From: Paulownia fortunei
Taxonomy: Eukaryota > Streptophyta > Magnoliopsida > Lamiales > Paulowniaceae
Assembly (NCBI GenBank): GCA_019321725.1
Contig: CM033109.1
Span: 22,041,993 to 22,105,992, forward strand
Length of the DNA stretch: 64,000 nt
Direction: 5' to 3'
The first letter of the stretch is position 1. Every line of letters begins with the position of its first letter. Both the position numbers and the translations under genes were made by a program. Under the pieces are notes generated by a model. The model was not told the DNA's origin. It saw only the letters and a list, made by a program, of their open reading frames with translations, and did no database searches. Positions 25,760-40,022 of this stretch are shown here, piece by piece.

Positions 25760-25789
25760 GGAGGGAGGGAGGGAGGGAGAGAGAGAGAG
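25760..25789 (+). repeat. GGGA/GA purine repeat abutting the DRB2 start codon
   Basis: GGGA repeats pass into (GA)n ending directly at the ATG. GA tracts in plant leaders can be bound by BBR/BPC GAGA-binding factors; this role is inferred. Confidence 0.75.
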
Positions 25790-28700
25790 ATGTATAAGAA
25801 CCAGCTGCAGGAGCTGGCGCAGAGGAGCTGCTTCAACTTGCCGTCGTACACGTGCATAAGGGAGGGTCCAGACCACGCGCCGCGCTTCAAGGCCATCGTT
25901 AATTTCAACGGGGAGAGCTTCGAGAGCCCGAATTACTGCTCCACCCTTCGCCAGGCCGAGCACTCCGCCGCCGAGGCCGCCCTTACCTCCCTCTCCTCCC
26001 GCGGCCCATCCCACTCCCTCGCCGCCCGCATCCTCGTAAGCTCTCTATTTCTGTTCCCCCTGCCGCCACTTCTTTCTCTTCTTTTCCTTTTTCCATATCT
26101 GATATCTCAATTGTTTCATTTTTCGTTACTATTATTTTGAAAAATCAACATTTTGTAGTTTGGTCTTCTAAAAGGATAAGATGCTAACGTTCGCCATTTT
26201 TTTGCTCGGGAACGGGTCGGAGCGCTAATATGGGCCGTGGGTTTTTTTCCGCTCTCAGTAGTTCACCCTCCGGCGGGCGGTAGTGGGGTGGTTTATTTCT
26301 GATCACCGGTCAAATTGGTGGGACTCGCTAAATTACTAGAATGCCCCTAGGTGGGTTGTTAAGAGTAATTTATTCAATAATAAAGTCGAAGAGTTCATAT
26401 TGAGCATGGTGGGAAAAGTAAAAAAGACTCTGAAGTTTCTCGGGGGGGTGGGGGCGCGGGGGGGCGGGGGGGATTGGGATGGTTAATGGAAGGGACCATA
26501 TTTAATGTGGAAACCATCAATCTGGTCATGCATGCCCTCCTTTCATTAACAGCTGTTTTTGGGTAGTCTTGTACTGTTCTCTCATAAATTCTATTAATTA
26601 GGGGGCACTTTTGTCCTTTCACTAACTTTGTAATAATTATTTTTCATTTTTATTGTTATTTTTATATTTTGTGTTATGGTTGATGAAATTATTGAGAGGT
26701 CCAATGCTGCGCTAGATTTTTTAAACTATAATATTCAGAAATTAATGTAGGTTGGACCATTCAATGTAGAGGAGAGTAGCAAGTATGGATCATTTTCAAA
26801 TTAAATTTTGTATATTAGTTAGTTATTGTGGAGTGATATGTGACCAAGACTCATTAGGTAAATTCTCCTATAATACCTAATATGTTCATAAAATATCATA
26901 TGGTTTATTTTAATTTGAGGACAACTTGGAAGTCTGGCACTTGTGGGGGAGGTTTTTAGTTCAAAATTTAGTTGGATTCTATTAAGTTATATGATTTTTG
27001 AGGCTATGATAAGGATGGATCATAGAAATCTTCGACTATCATATATATTTTAGAGAAGTGTTATATATGGTCGGTTAATTCTTTTATTATTATTTTTTTA
27101 TGGCCCTTGATATGAGATTTATTAGTTTATTAAATCCATCTAAGTGAATTAGGGGAGATGGAAAACGAGAAATGCTATTTATCACCGGATGATCCTTCAC
27201 TCTTTTTTCACCTTCATTATTCGCTTATAGAATCCATCCAAATGAGTTGATTGCAATGATTTTTACTGAAGTTAGAGGAGGTGAAAAATGGTGAAGACCA
27301 ACGAGTGAAAATATCATCACTCGTGAAAAAATGTCAAAGCTAACGGATGATATATAGCGTTACTCTTTTCCTTTATGCATGCATGTAATATATTAATGAT
27401 TAAATTAAGTTTTGAGAGGGTTGGATGTCGGTCTGAAATTAGTTTTTTATTATTTAAAATAAAATAAGAAACTTTTCTTCATGGCACATGTAGGAAATAA
27501 ATTCATTGCAAAGAGTACAATTTATGGTCTTGTCTCCCTCAATTTAATGTGCTTATCAACAGCATGCTGCACCATGCATGTGCCTGTCCACCTCCATGGG
27601 CTGAATATAGTTTAGTTGGAACCAAAATCATTGTTCTATTCTTTATCTTAAACAGCATGATTGGATATTGTATGATTGGATGTAGGCAATTGATATAATA
27701 ACCAGAAAGAAACTAAAGTTGGAGCCTAAAAACCACTAGAATTGGCATTGTTGTAATTTAACACAACCTTCAAGACCTAAGAACTACTTTCTTTGGAATA
27801 AGATTATGTATCATCATGGTACTTAATTTTACTTTGTGCATGTAATCCAAAAGGATGAAGCTGAACACTCAAGATTTAAGATACGTGTATAATAACTGTT
27901 GGGGGGAATTTTATGTGATGTCTCTTTTAAGTAATGAAGACTGATTTTCTCTCAAATGTTAGTTACCCGTACTTTCATTTTTCCACAAAACAAATCAAAC
28001 GAGGGGTGGGCAGGAGCAGCCTTCCCCTCGACTTGAAAATAAGTGCAAATATCATGTGTAATTATTTTGCAATGTAACTTTCCCTTGTTTTTTGTTTACT
28101 TTGCTTGAGTATTGCATGTGGCCTTCTTTACCAAAATTTTCGTTCCTTATTCCATCAAAGTTCTCAAATAGAAAGTGATTATAATTAAGAATCTTAACCT
28201 GGATAACTTTAGACTTATTTGTGATCAAGGCAAAAAATGGATAAAAGAGTAAATATGTGAGTTATCTTCATAGTACAACCCTTTTATGGTGAAGCTTTTA
28301 GCTAAGATTAACTGATGTTATATACATTCCATTTCCTTGCAGTTTCAATATTCAAAGTTTTGCTAAATTTTCCGTTATTGTTTGTTTGTCAAATATATTT
28401 AGGATGAGACAGGGGTTTATAAGAACCTCTTACAGGAGATTGCACAAAGAGTTGGATCTCCTTTGCCTCAGTACACAACTTTCAGGTCTGGTTTAGGACA
28501 CCTCCCTATCTTTACAGGAACTGTCGAACTGGCTGGAATCACATTTACTGGAGAACCTGCAAAGAATAAAAAGCAAGCTGAGAAGAATGCTGCACTGGCA
28601 GCTTGGTTGTCGTTGAAACAATGTAAGTGCTTCTTAACTCTCTGCAGCTGATATTTTGTGTTAGAGCAATCATATCCGAAGGCATGACCAATTGAGTTTC

Positions 28701-29966
28701 TTCGTTTACCCAATGTATATAACCATATGTCTCAATAATGTTAATACAGTATAGCTTATTAGTTGGAATGAGAAAAACTGTGCTGCATACCTCGTCTTTC
28801 TTACACTTTTGACAGTTTATCAAGGGAAACCATAGCTAGCAATTCCAGCTAAATTGTGTGCACTACAAGTACATGGAATGTCAAGCCAGTATGCAGGGTA
28901 AAATTGGTTTTATTAGCCTAACCAGCGTGTCTCACTTGTGTTTTGAGTAACTTTGATGTGTCTGATCACTTGATGCTTCATCTGTCCTTTCAAATGCTCT
29001 ATGTTTAATTTAAAATGAACTCACTTTTCAGTACCAAGTTCTATTTCCCTAGGTCTTTCTTGCATAACCATCTTTTCCCTATCAGTAAAATGTCAATGTT
29101 CAATTTATGGTGATTATGCAAATGGATCCTGCTTGGTTCTACTCCCTGACATTTACTATACCTTATCGATTCAGTGAATAATGTGTTGTCTTCCATATCG
29201 CAGAATCTGTGCAAAAAGTTTCCAGAACTTTACTCATAGTTTACATTGATTTCTATTATCAGTGGTGCAGCAAGGCACGAGTTCTTCATCTGAACACGAA
29301 AACAGTGACGAGCAAGAACAGATCAGAATAGCAAGGGCCTTACATAACTACCGTTTGAAGGAAAAGTCGGTAATGGCTAACCTAAATGGTGCCTCCACAC
29401 CATTCCAGAAGAAATTCTCGGTTCCAACCCCTCGACCCTCAAGCCCACAGCGTCCTACAATGTCAACTTCCAAAATCCTCCCCTTGTTCTGTCAGAAAAC
29501 TGCTTCTCGAAATAGACCTTCATCTGTGATAAACAACAGCCACAATACCTTATCACAGCCTCCCTCACCAGAAATTCAGACCGCACACATTCAGAGGTTT
29601 CCTGCTGTCGCGGCAGCTCCTTACGTCCCTATCAGACAATGTAGGACTCCTTACCAGGGCATTGCTCCACCTGTAACAATAAGAACTGCAGTGCCCGTTT
29701 TCTCTGCACCAACACTGCCACCACCTGCACGCCGCCCTGCTCAAGTGATGCATCCCCGACCTGTACGAGTAGCCCCACCTGTATGTATCAGGCAGGCAGT
29801 TCCAGCATTTGCAGCTCCATCTGGCCCAAGAGAAGATTCACCATCTGTCACAGCTTATCCTGCAACATTAAAGAAGTTGCCAGCTGAGGCCGAGGAAATT
29901 TTGAAGAGCACATGCGATGTAGATGAATCTACTGCTTTCAAATGTCTGGAACAACTTGAGATATGA
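25790..29966 (+). CDS. DRB2: Double-stranded RNA-binding protein, DRB2 type, 3 exons
   Basis: Plant DRB2 proteins bind double-stranded RNA and act with Dicer-like enzymes in microRNA and siRNA production. Exons 25790-26035, 28403-28622 and 29263-29966 sum to 1170 nt and encode 389 aa (Arabidopsis DRB2 about 434, from memory). Residues 1-70 form the first dsRNA-binding motif (MYKNQLQELAQRS, FKAIVNFNGESF, AEHSAAEAAL). Residues 87-154 form the second (VYKNLLQEIAQR, FTGTVELAGITF, KKQAEKNAALAAW). Intron 1, 2.4 kb, falls exactly between the two motifs. The C-terminal half is low-complexity and carries two copies of a PPV-IR-AVP-F-AP motif at about 291-305 and 327-341. The sequence is closer to DRB2 than to DRB1/HYL1 or DRB4; paralogues DRB3 and DRB5 are less likely but not excluded. 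The start is fixed by the family's MYKNQLQELAQ N-terminus. Confidence 0.93.
26442..26478 (+). other. G-run cluster in DRB2 intron 1
   Basis: Runs of 7, 5, 7 and 6 or more G separated by one to three bases meet the pattern for an intramolecular G-quadruplex on the sense strand, hence potentially in the pre-mRNA. Formation is inferred. Confidence 0.6.
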
Positions 29967-32900
29967 TGCTGGCTCCGGAAATGCAAATTCAAAACATCTT
30001 GCTACATTTTTTTCCGTATTGTAGTTTGCCTTCTGCTATCCTACTTGATTACCTGAATCCAACCATCCCCCACTTCATCTGTTGTACCCATATCCTCTTC
30101 TTTCATGTTTGAGTTGGTGTAGGTGAACTCTTTCTTCTCCCTCTTCGCCTTTGTTAAAATATTTTATATTTTCGTTGGCTGGATCCGAGGTAGCAGCGAT
30201 GGTAAGAATTATTAGAAAGCCTGTTTTTGTAGGATTGTCATACAGTTTAAAACAGTTTAAGCATTTTTTTTGGTCATCTTTTTTGGGGCATGAGTTTTAT
30301 GATGTAAATATGAATTTGAATCTCAGGTATCCTGCTCTGCACTATAAACCTATGTGTAATTCTTGAATTCACCGCGTGCGGTGTGTTGCTACCGGTCCAT
30401 TCAAGACCCCAAACCTACCACCAGCATTGCCCAGTTTCCTGGTAAACAGCTTCTTGCAAATAGTACAAAAGTTGATATATTATGGTTTGTGTCTCAATTC
30501 CAATTTTTATTATTATTATTATTATTTGGTATTTAGTAGTAGTAGTATTTCATCGAAATCCAGTTTGGATCTTCTATTTAAGAATAATTTCATCTTTTGT
30601 GTTTATAGTGCATACTCCGAAGATGTTTTTTATATTGCTTTCTCTTGCTGGAATTGTTCTAGCATTTGTTTGATAGCTACAATCTAAATGAAACAAATCT
30701 GAGTCATAAATAAAACATTGTTTAGGTTTGGTTGGTGTTTATTATCGAACTTGAATTTGTATTCAAATATTGTCTGATGGTTAAATAAATTGACTTTGAA
30801 CAAACACAAGTTTAGCTTAAGTATTGGTATAACATTTTTGTACATATTTACTATTTTTAACTTACATTTAATCTTTATAATTATAAAACAATATAAAGTT
30901 TTTAAATTTAATGTATTGAGCTCAATCAAACTTTTAACAATTAATCAAAACTCAAATTTCAAGTATTTAATTAGGGATGGTGGTGTGACTTGGAGCAAGT
31001 TTGACAAGACCGTCGTCAATATTTTTATGGACCAAGGAGCCAATCCTCAAATTCAAAATTTGAAGGGTTGAACCGTTATATTCGTTTTATAATTTTAAAA
31101 GTATTTTAAAAGTATTTTTTTATAAAAAATATCATAACAACTTTTTATATATAAGAAAATAATATAACTAACAAAGAACTAATTATTTGCAAGTGCATAC
31201 GTCCAAGCTTTAGTTTTTGTAAAACTATAATTTCAAGCCTATCATTTTACTTTTATATACTGAAATTATAAACAATTTATAATTTCATATTTTTATTGTA
31301 AATTATTAGTGTATTATATTTATATTCCATTGTGAGTGTATATATGTAATTTACAAATATTTATATCACATAAATATATATATATAAATAAATAAATAAG
31401 TTATAATGCAAAATTTTTAATAAGGCTAATTAAGGCAACATACTTCCAGAACACTAAAATTTGAGATTTATTTCAAAATTCTTTTATAATCTCAAAACTC
31501 GTCTAAAGTGGAACGAATTCTGAACAAATTCAAATTAGACCTGAACTCATCATTATTCCTATTTTTGATTTATTTTTCATTCTCCTATTAAAAAATGAAA
31601 AATATGAGAATTTCGTGGTCGCCTTCAGCAACAACAAGAAGGGCTTAGTCCGTTGTGAAGAATACCAACGTCTATCTTTGGGAAGTGGAAATTGATAGCC
31701 TTAGAGTCTTTTATTACAACAAACTAGCTCGAGTCTTCTTGTGGAATCCTACTTGGGCTTATGTAGTTGTTCTCTTTAATTCTTTTTGAATCCCAAATTT
31801 AACCCTAGATTTAATTTAAAAAAATATAAAAATATATTTTTTCTCACGTAAACTATTATAACTATTTTTTTTTTTAATACGTTTCTCTTTCCATTTCATT
31901 TTCATTACCAAAATCTCAAGTCCAAACATAATTTTAATTTTTTTTTAAAAGGGAAATGAAGATAATTATAATATGAAGAAAAATTGCATGAGATGGGTCA
32001 AACTCAATAATCACATTAAACTTTTTTATTACACCATGCCATTAGCATGGAAAACATGAGACAATTGAAATACAAATACATAGTAATCCTATGATAAATC
32101 TTTGAATATATTTTGTGTGCACACTTAAATTTCCAAAAAAAAATCAAACAAGTCCACAAATCTCCACCTTCATGACAAATAAGTCCACACCATGACAAGT
32201 AACCAAGAATTTGAAACTTATGTCCAATGCCCAAAATTCAAGTCAAAGGGCAGCACTTTTCGATTTTGTCATATATAACGTCGCGTTTTGACCATTAAAT
32301 TTTTCCCAGTTCACATAATTAAAAAGCATAAATTATTATTTTCATTATTTTTCCTTTTTTTTTTTTTTTCTAAATGGAATTTGAACTTTCATATCTATAG
32401 AGAATTAGAGTGGTTTTAGGAAGTTTTGTACATATGAATCAACTCGCAATTCATCTTATCCCATTCGACTATCAACATGAATAGGTCAACACACATAATG
32501 ATGTAACCGAATCGAATTAAATTGAATAAGATATTATTTAAATTTGATTTAAAATTTTTATTTTAATTTTAAATTGTGTTTGAGTTTCGTTTGATTGATA
32601 AATTAGTAGAACTTTAATCGAATCGAATAAAAATCGAGCTCAAATAAATTGATAATTTAATACATACTTTTTTTATTTTTTAACTAATACAATCAAGGTT
32701 GAATCGAATTTAAAATTTTATCAAGAAAAATATATTCAATTTTTCATACTTAATAAATCAAGCACAAATAAATTTTTGACCATCGGTATAAAATGATTTG
32801 ATATGTTTTTTCAACCCTATTATATTCCCTCCTCTCATATACAGCATATTGTGATAAATAAAGCTACAAGCAACAGGGAAGTTTGACTTTAATAAGTGGA

Positions 32901-33362
32901 CTTATTCAACTTATGGTTGCAAACACATATTTGCCTTCACGAACAGAGCCAGAAATTTTAGATTAGAAGGGCAATATTGAATTTTAAAAAAATAATAATA
33001 AATAAATAAATATTTTCAATTTTTTTTTAAAAAATAAAATTTTAAAATTCAATAAATTTGTAAATACGTATATAACATATACTAAATTTTAAATTTTATG
33101 GAGTTGAGCCGAGACGACTACCCCACACCAGTCTCATCTAGCTCCGTCCCAAAGACTGCATACAAAATTTTGTAGAGGAGGCGAGGGGGGCAAGTTTTGC
33201 TTCAGCAGCAGTGGCAACCAACCACCATGCTATTGGACTGTCAACTTTTTCCATATGTGGATTTAAACTTTATGGTGAAAAAGAACAGAGCATGCAAATG
33301 GGAAGGGAGGGGTTGTTCCTATTGTCGTCAATAATAATAATAAGTGTGCTAAACAAGCAAAG

Positions 33363-33365
<3 letters not shown>

Positions 33366-33399
<34 letters not shown>
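33366..33399. repeat. (GA)n microsatellite
   Basis: About 17 uninterrupted AG dinucleotides, intergenic. Confidence 0.9.
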
Positions 33400-33401
<2 letters not shown>

Positions 33402-36400
33402 GAGAGGATGTCTTGATTTGATCTTGTTTGTCAAATTCTCTGTCATTTCTTGATTCCCATGTGTAAATGGGCTGTGGAGAGGTGGTGGGCCTCTTTCTCC
33501 ACTACACCAACCCATCAAAGCAAAAATGTCCACGTCACCATTCTGTTGATTCACGCAAACTAATATTTTTTGACTGGGCCCACACAGATATCTTGGGGGC
33601 CCACAACAGCCACTGGGCCCACTTGGGATTTTAAGGAAGCAAACTGGCCAAATATATTCCTTCCCCTATGAGAAAAAGCAATGGTGCAAGACAAAAGTGG
33701 GGGTGGGGGTTGGGGGAGGGGAGGAGATGGGAACCCTCCACCCATTATAGGAACACATCAAGAAAAAAAAGGTGGTAAAGAAAACAAAAGGTAAAAAACA
33801 AGTGAGGAAAGACAGAGATAGGCTGTGGGGGTGGGGTGGGGGAGGGGGACAGAGTGGAGGAATGTTAATCCCATCAAACATAAAAGAGGAAAAGGAAAAG
33901 GAAAATGAAGAATATGGTATGCAATTTGACTTTGTTTTAGCTCATCATGGTCCATTGATTGTACTATATTAGATGGAACTTCATGTTGTCTGTTTCATGG
34001 ATAGTCAATCTTTGTTTCTTTACTTTTGTTTTGTTTTTTTTTTTTTTTTGGTTGGGGGTGGATGTGGGGGGTGTTATTTTGGGCTTGGTATAACAATGTT
34101 TGAATGAGTTCCTATTCTCTACTCTTACTAGTTAATTTGACACGCCAACAATTATAAATATAATTTTATTTTAATTTAATATTTTATTTAACATTTTGTA
34201 TGTGAATGCAAAAAGTAAAGGATAGAAATGAATCTGAATTTGAAGTATAACACGAAGTAAAGAGTCAAAATATGAATATCTACTAATATACTAATTGTTA
34301 TATAATTTTAAAATATAAATCTAAATAATCAATGAAAATGAAGTTGTTATTTAATAATTATCTGAATAAGTGTTGGAATTATTAATAAACTCAAATTGCA
34401 TATGCAAAAGAACTTGAAAGTAACATATTAGTGAAACAAAATTACAAGTATAATATATATATATATATGTAATAATGTATAAGCCCTGCAATGAATCCGA
34501 AATAATTTAATTAAATTTATATTATGCCCATGCATTTGCATAATTTGCATACCCGTATATTTTTTATTTACCTCCATGCAATGTTCTTATGGAGAAACAG
34601 TATCAAAATGGAGAGTTTACTGAAATATCAAAACCAATTTCCTTTACTTCGTTATTATGTGTCCTTTAATAATAATAAAACAAAATATTAGGTATCAATA
34701 AACAAATATATATATATGTATTTTCATTATCTTTTATCCACAAACACAAGCATATCTAATAAACTTTGTGTCGAATGTGGTACATACACAACAAATACCA
34801 GACAAGTAGTTTTAATAGAGCACGAAAGGCTTGTCAATCTACAAAAAGTCAAATTCTTTTTATTTTCACTATTTCAATAAAATTTCGATTCCCACATGAT
34901 TCACGTCATTGGCTTGTTTTCTTTATTTTTTGGGATTAGTTGTAGGAATGTCGTTGAGTCGAATTTGAATCGAATTTAGATTCAATATTCGATCTATTAA
35001 GATTTTTAATAATTATGATCCAAATCTAGATATGATAAACAAACCACTAAAGCCGCTTTATAATTTAAAAAATATTAAATTTATATTTTTAAACTAAATA
35101 CTATTAAAAAAAATTAAATATATATTTTTTAAATACAATATCATATTAATACAATAATAAATTTTTAAAAATAATAAATAAATAAATAAAATTTAGATCG
35201 GATTGAATTTAAAAATAATAAAATCATAATCTAACTTAGACCTACTTACACTTAGAATTCGTTCCAAACGAAAGATCCGAATTTTATACAAATCCATTGA
35301 CATCGGGCTGGGGGATATTGGGGAGATTGAAAATCTCTTTTTCTTTTGACATTTGAGTTAAATCCAAAGTTTGATAATATCAAATCCTAACAAAAGGGAC
35401 CGTTTTCAATTTCAATGATAGCAATGTAGCTTTCCCCACTAATAGTGCAAAATAATATTCCTACTTAAGTATATAGTAATTCAAAAAGTTAGAAGGTGGG
35501 CAAAAGGTGAAAATCGAAAAGTTGTCAAAGGATGATCATGCCTATGAAATTTTTTCATCTCATGCTAAGAAGAATCTTTTATGGTAGGAGTAGTTTTTTT
35601 TTTTTTTTTTATGTATATACAATACTCATAAAACTATAGTACAAGTTGTGTTTTGAAATTTTATATTTAGGTTTTCAAAACCCTTTTGCCCTACATCTGA
35701 CCACGGTTCAGGAACTGTTGATTCCACAGTTCAAGAAAATCTCAACCCTTAACCTTAACCGTCAAGCCCGATTACGGTCCGAGTTCTGGAACCAGCAGGT
35801 CGGTTCCAATTTCGGTTCTGACCCTTATATTTTATTTTATTTTTTAAAATTTTTTGAAATGAAATTTACAAAAAATATTGTTACTTTTTGAAGTTAATGA
35901 AAAAAATTAACTCAAATTTGAAAAAAAATAAAAATTTAAGCATATGGTCCAAAATAAAAGTGACTAAATTAATTTTTGAAATTTCTAAAAAAAAAATTTT
36001 CCATTTACACTATATTAATAAAGCACAATTTACTAAATTTTGGTCTTTGCAGCTAATGTTCTCGTATAAAATCGATACAACATTATAATAATTTAATAAT
36101 ATTAAATGAAAAAATTGAGGAATAAACACTAAATATTGTAAAGTAGTATTATTAAATATTTTTAAAAAATTATAAATTTACTTATTATTAAAATAATTGT
36201 AAAGTATTATCATTAGATAATTTTTAAAATTTTACTTATTATTAACATGAAACGTAAAATGCTTAAATATAAGATTTGATTTGTAACTTGATGAAACTAA
36301 TTAATTAAATTTAAAGAGGGGCGCAACACCAATTATATTGATTTTCAGAAATAAGACAAGCAATTTGTGGGGAAAAGAAACGAAAAAACAAATCATGAGA

Positions 36401-36657
36401 CTTATTTATGCACTTATTCAAAATTATAAATATATTGTGCATTAGTTTAGTTGGTTAGAATATTTTGTTAATAAGTTAGATGTTACATGTTCAAGACGTG
36501 CATAAAACACTTTTTACATTATTTTTGATTAAAAAATAAAATTAAAAAATAGATGAACCGTAGCCGGTCAGTGGACTCACAGGCCGATTCACAGATTCGA
36601 GAAGGAATTGAACTCACGACCTATTATATTTTTCTCCAATACTCATTATTGCGTCGT

Positions 36658-36683
36658 GCCCGGCGCGGGCAATATAACACTAG
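36658..36683 (+). mobile_element. Helitron-like 3' terminus (hairpin plus CTAG)
   Basis: GCCCG-GCG-CGGGC at 36658-36670 forms a short GC-rich hairpin, extended by one T-A pair, followed nine bases later by CTAG (36680-36683) and then T. Helitrons end in a hairpin a few bases before CTRR and insert before T. The upstream end (TC after A) was not found, and no Rep/helicase gene is present, so this would be a small non-autonomous copy or a remnant. The upstream segment 36430-36640 may belong to it. Confidence 0.45.
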
Positions 36684-38502
36684 TTTTTACCCATACAATA
36701 TATTGAGACATTGAAAATTAAATATAATTATTAAGATCGCTCTTAGGATAATAAAATTTAAATATGTACTTTGTAGTTAAATTTGACTTTGTTTATTTAA
36801 ATTAGACGTAAGTTCGTAATGATTTTATCGATTCACTTAATTTAGATTTAATTTAAGTTGGTGACTGTTTTAATCAAACCCTTTAGCTCTTTTAGATATT
36901 TTAATGTATATTTATATTAATTTCAAACAATGAACTAAAATTGACTTCGTTTTAGAGATAAGAAGCCTCAAAGATAGTATGGACCATATCGATTGAATTC
37001 TCAATTAAATCGTCCACTATAAAATGACTTTGATATATAATATTAAGTTATTTATTATAAAATGATAAATAATTTGCCAAGTAATTATTTTCTACATATC
37101 TTAATTTATCAATTTTGATCCAACAAAATATGACATCATTATGATGTCAACTAATTGGACCAAAAGGTTAAACCATTAATCAGTTGATTAATCAGTTGAT
37201 CGGTTCGATCATCGACTGAATTTTCTTATTTGAATTAAATAATGCTAATTGGAGAAATAAATTATAAAGGAATTTAATCCTAAAAAATAATCAATGATTG
37301 CACCCCAAAGATGCAATTTAACTCGACGCTCTTAAAGTAGTCTTTTTAAGATTATTATCTCCAACTTTTTCTTTTCATTGCTTCTGATGCAACGCCAAAC
37401 AAAAGATAAATTATGTCGTGACATATTAATTTATTCAATCGCTTAAAAAAAGCAAAAGTTGTTTCATTTCTTATTGTGTTTGATGATTAAGGAAGTGTTT
37501 GTAAGCTGTGATTACAAGGTAAAATATTTGGCTGCATTTAGTGAAAAATTAGTACAGCATTTATGGATTACTAATAATCTTAGAGGTTTGCTAAAATTTA
37601 TAAAAATATAATTTATAAACTCTGTTAGTTAAAATTTATATTATACTATATATAATATATATATATATATACGAATAATTTTTTTTTTCGTGCATATTGT
37701 GAACTTGTCAAATATATTTATATTTTTGAAGTGAAATATTTAATGCACGTATTATATCTATTTTGTATAATATTTAACTAATAATACTCAATTTAACAAA
37801 TATTTGTAGTATTTAAAAATTACATAAAACTTATTTATAGATATTAAATAAACATTATCAAAACACAAAATAAAATTCCTAATAATTTATGAAAATATTA
37901 ATTACTATTATGCAATTATCTATAATTTGTGTTATAATTATAAATTAAATATTATAAAAATACATATAAAATATTTTTTAAATAATCCATATAAAATAGC
38001 GTTTAATATAACCAAGCTCCAAGTTGTGTCATATTTTTTTCCATCCCGTATATAACTTCTAAGTAGGTTCATAAGAAGTTTTGATAAGGAAATATAACCA
38101 AGCTGTAAATCCTGAAATTAGATCTCCCAAACAGACCTTTAAATATAATTTTGCTGGAATTTTATTTTTTCAGAGTGGTTTCGTGGCAAGCACGTGAGGG
38201 CTCTTTTTGCGCATGCCGAAAAGCATATGAGGATTTGCAATGCCATCAAATAATTCAGTCTTTTTTTTTTTAAATATATATACATATATATATATATATG
38301 TTGTATGTTATCAAATCCCAATGTATCACCGACCGAGGCTATTGTGCGCCGATGGTCTGCGCCGGAAAGAGTTGGACAGATGGTTTGATTAATTTATGGT
38401 CCACTGCACTATCATGCGCACTGACTTTTTTTTCTAATGTATTTGGTCCGGAATTAAGGAACCGCATCCAGACTTGCATTTCCTATTTTCAAAGATACTG
38501 GT

Positions 38503-38528
38503 CCCCCCCCCCCCCCCCCGCCCCCCCA
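38503..38528. repeat. Poly-C tract
   Basis: About 17 C, one G, then about 7 C. Length is probably unstable. Confidence 0.85.
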
Positions 38529-40001
38529 CCCCACGTTTAATTTATCCCCCTATAATTTTTCCATTTTGTCAAATATTTTTTTCTCTTAACACATATCTTG
38601 TAGAATCCCTTTTTTGCCCTTCTAACACCACAAAGGGCATTGCAAATTTTTCAAATTTTTAGGTTTGAAGTGCATCTAAATTTATATTATAGAGGTATTC
38701 AATTTGAACTACATTAAAGACTTTGGATTTTATGATTCAATTTCATTTTCAATTCAATATTCCACTTTCACATATACACGCTAAGTGCATATAATTCACG
38801 TCAGATATATAATTAAGGAAATATTTCGTATATTTGTCATGTATGAAATTTAAGATAAAATATTAAATTAAAATAGAAAATTGTAAAACAAAGATTAATT
38901 GCTAATTGGTGGTTGCTATCAGTTCATGATTAATGTTGTATTTGAGTGGTTTAATCAAAATATTGTTAGAGAATAGAGCACACTTTAGAGGTTGAGTATT
39001 GCATGGGTGAATATTTTGAGAACATTGAGTTTTATGATGTTTTTTTTTTTTTTTTATCTATAATCAATTATAGAAAGATGATTGTTTCCATTTATGATTT
39101 ATTATTTCAAGCTAAACTCAATCATAATGTACCTTTTTGCAACTTATAACTAGAAATGACAGATTATATTTGCACAATTTTTTCAAGAAAGACAAATTTG
39201 GAAGTACTTGAATGAATTGAAGGGTTATATGTATGTTAATAAAGGTACAAAAAATAACTACTTTTACTTGAAGTATTTATTGCATATAGAATTATATGAT
39301 ATTCACTTAAATATATATATATATATATTCTATTTTTTATTTTTATTGAACCATATGAATGCTCTTATTGCTCTAATTTTTAACATATGCAGGCCCACCA
39401 ACTGCTGATCTCGCTCTTAGGGTCTCCCTTCTATTTCAGATATTGGTTACTTAGGTCTGCACACATTAAAAAGGAGATTATACAAATTTTATAAACAAGA
39501 ATTACTATTATCAAATGAGACATTGCAAAATTAAGGTTGAAATTTGCTCAAATGATGAAATTAAGGCACAAACACTCTAACAGCTTAATTTGAGTCTCAC
39601 TTGAATTGTGCCGTCTTTTTTTGTTACTTCTTTTTGTACGTCCCAAAATAAAATTTTATTTTTAAAAGAAAAAAATATTTTGATTTTTTTTTTCAAATTA
39701 TTATATCAATTGAAATAATGATACAACACACTAATTCTCAACCCATACTTTTGAGGTAATAACTTAAAAATACACTAAATTTTACTTTTAAAGTTTTCAT
39801 TTAAAAGTATGTCATGAGTCAAATGAGTGTTTTTATTTCTGGAACATAAGGAGTACCATGATATCTAATAGTTGATTATTGGTGTTGTATTTATTAATAA
39901 TTGATTGTATTGTGTAATGATATATTTGACTGCATAACTGAAAAAAAAAAAACTTTTAAAATAGTTATAATTAACTCTAAAGTGAATAAAAATTGTCAAG
40001 T

Positions 40002-40022
40002 CACACACACACACACACACAC
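40002..40022. repeat. (AC)n microsatellite
   Basis: About ten AC dinucleotides, intergenic. Confidence 0.9.

Noticed and set aside
25517..26014. 165-codon minus-strand ORF over DRB2 exon 1
   Set aside because: It is the antisense shadow of a GC-rich, clearly recognised exon; its product is Gly/Leu-rich and resembles no family.
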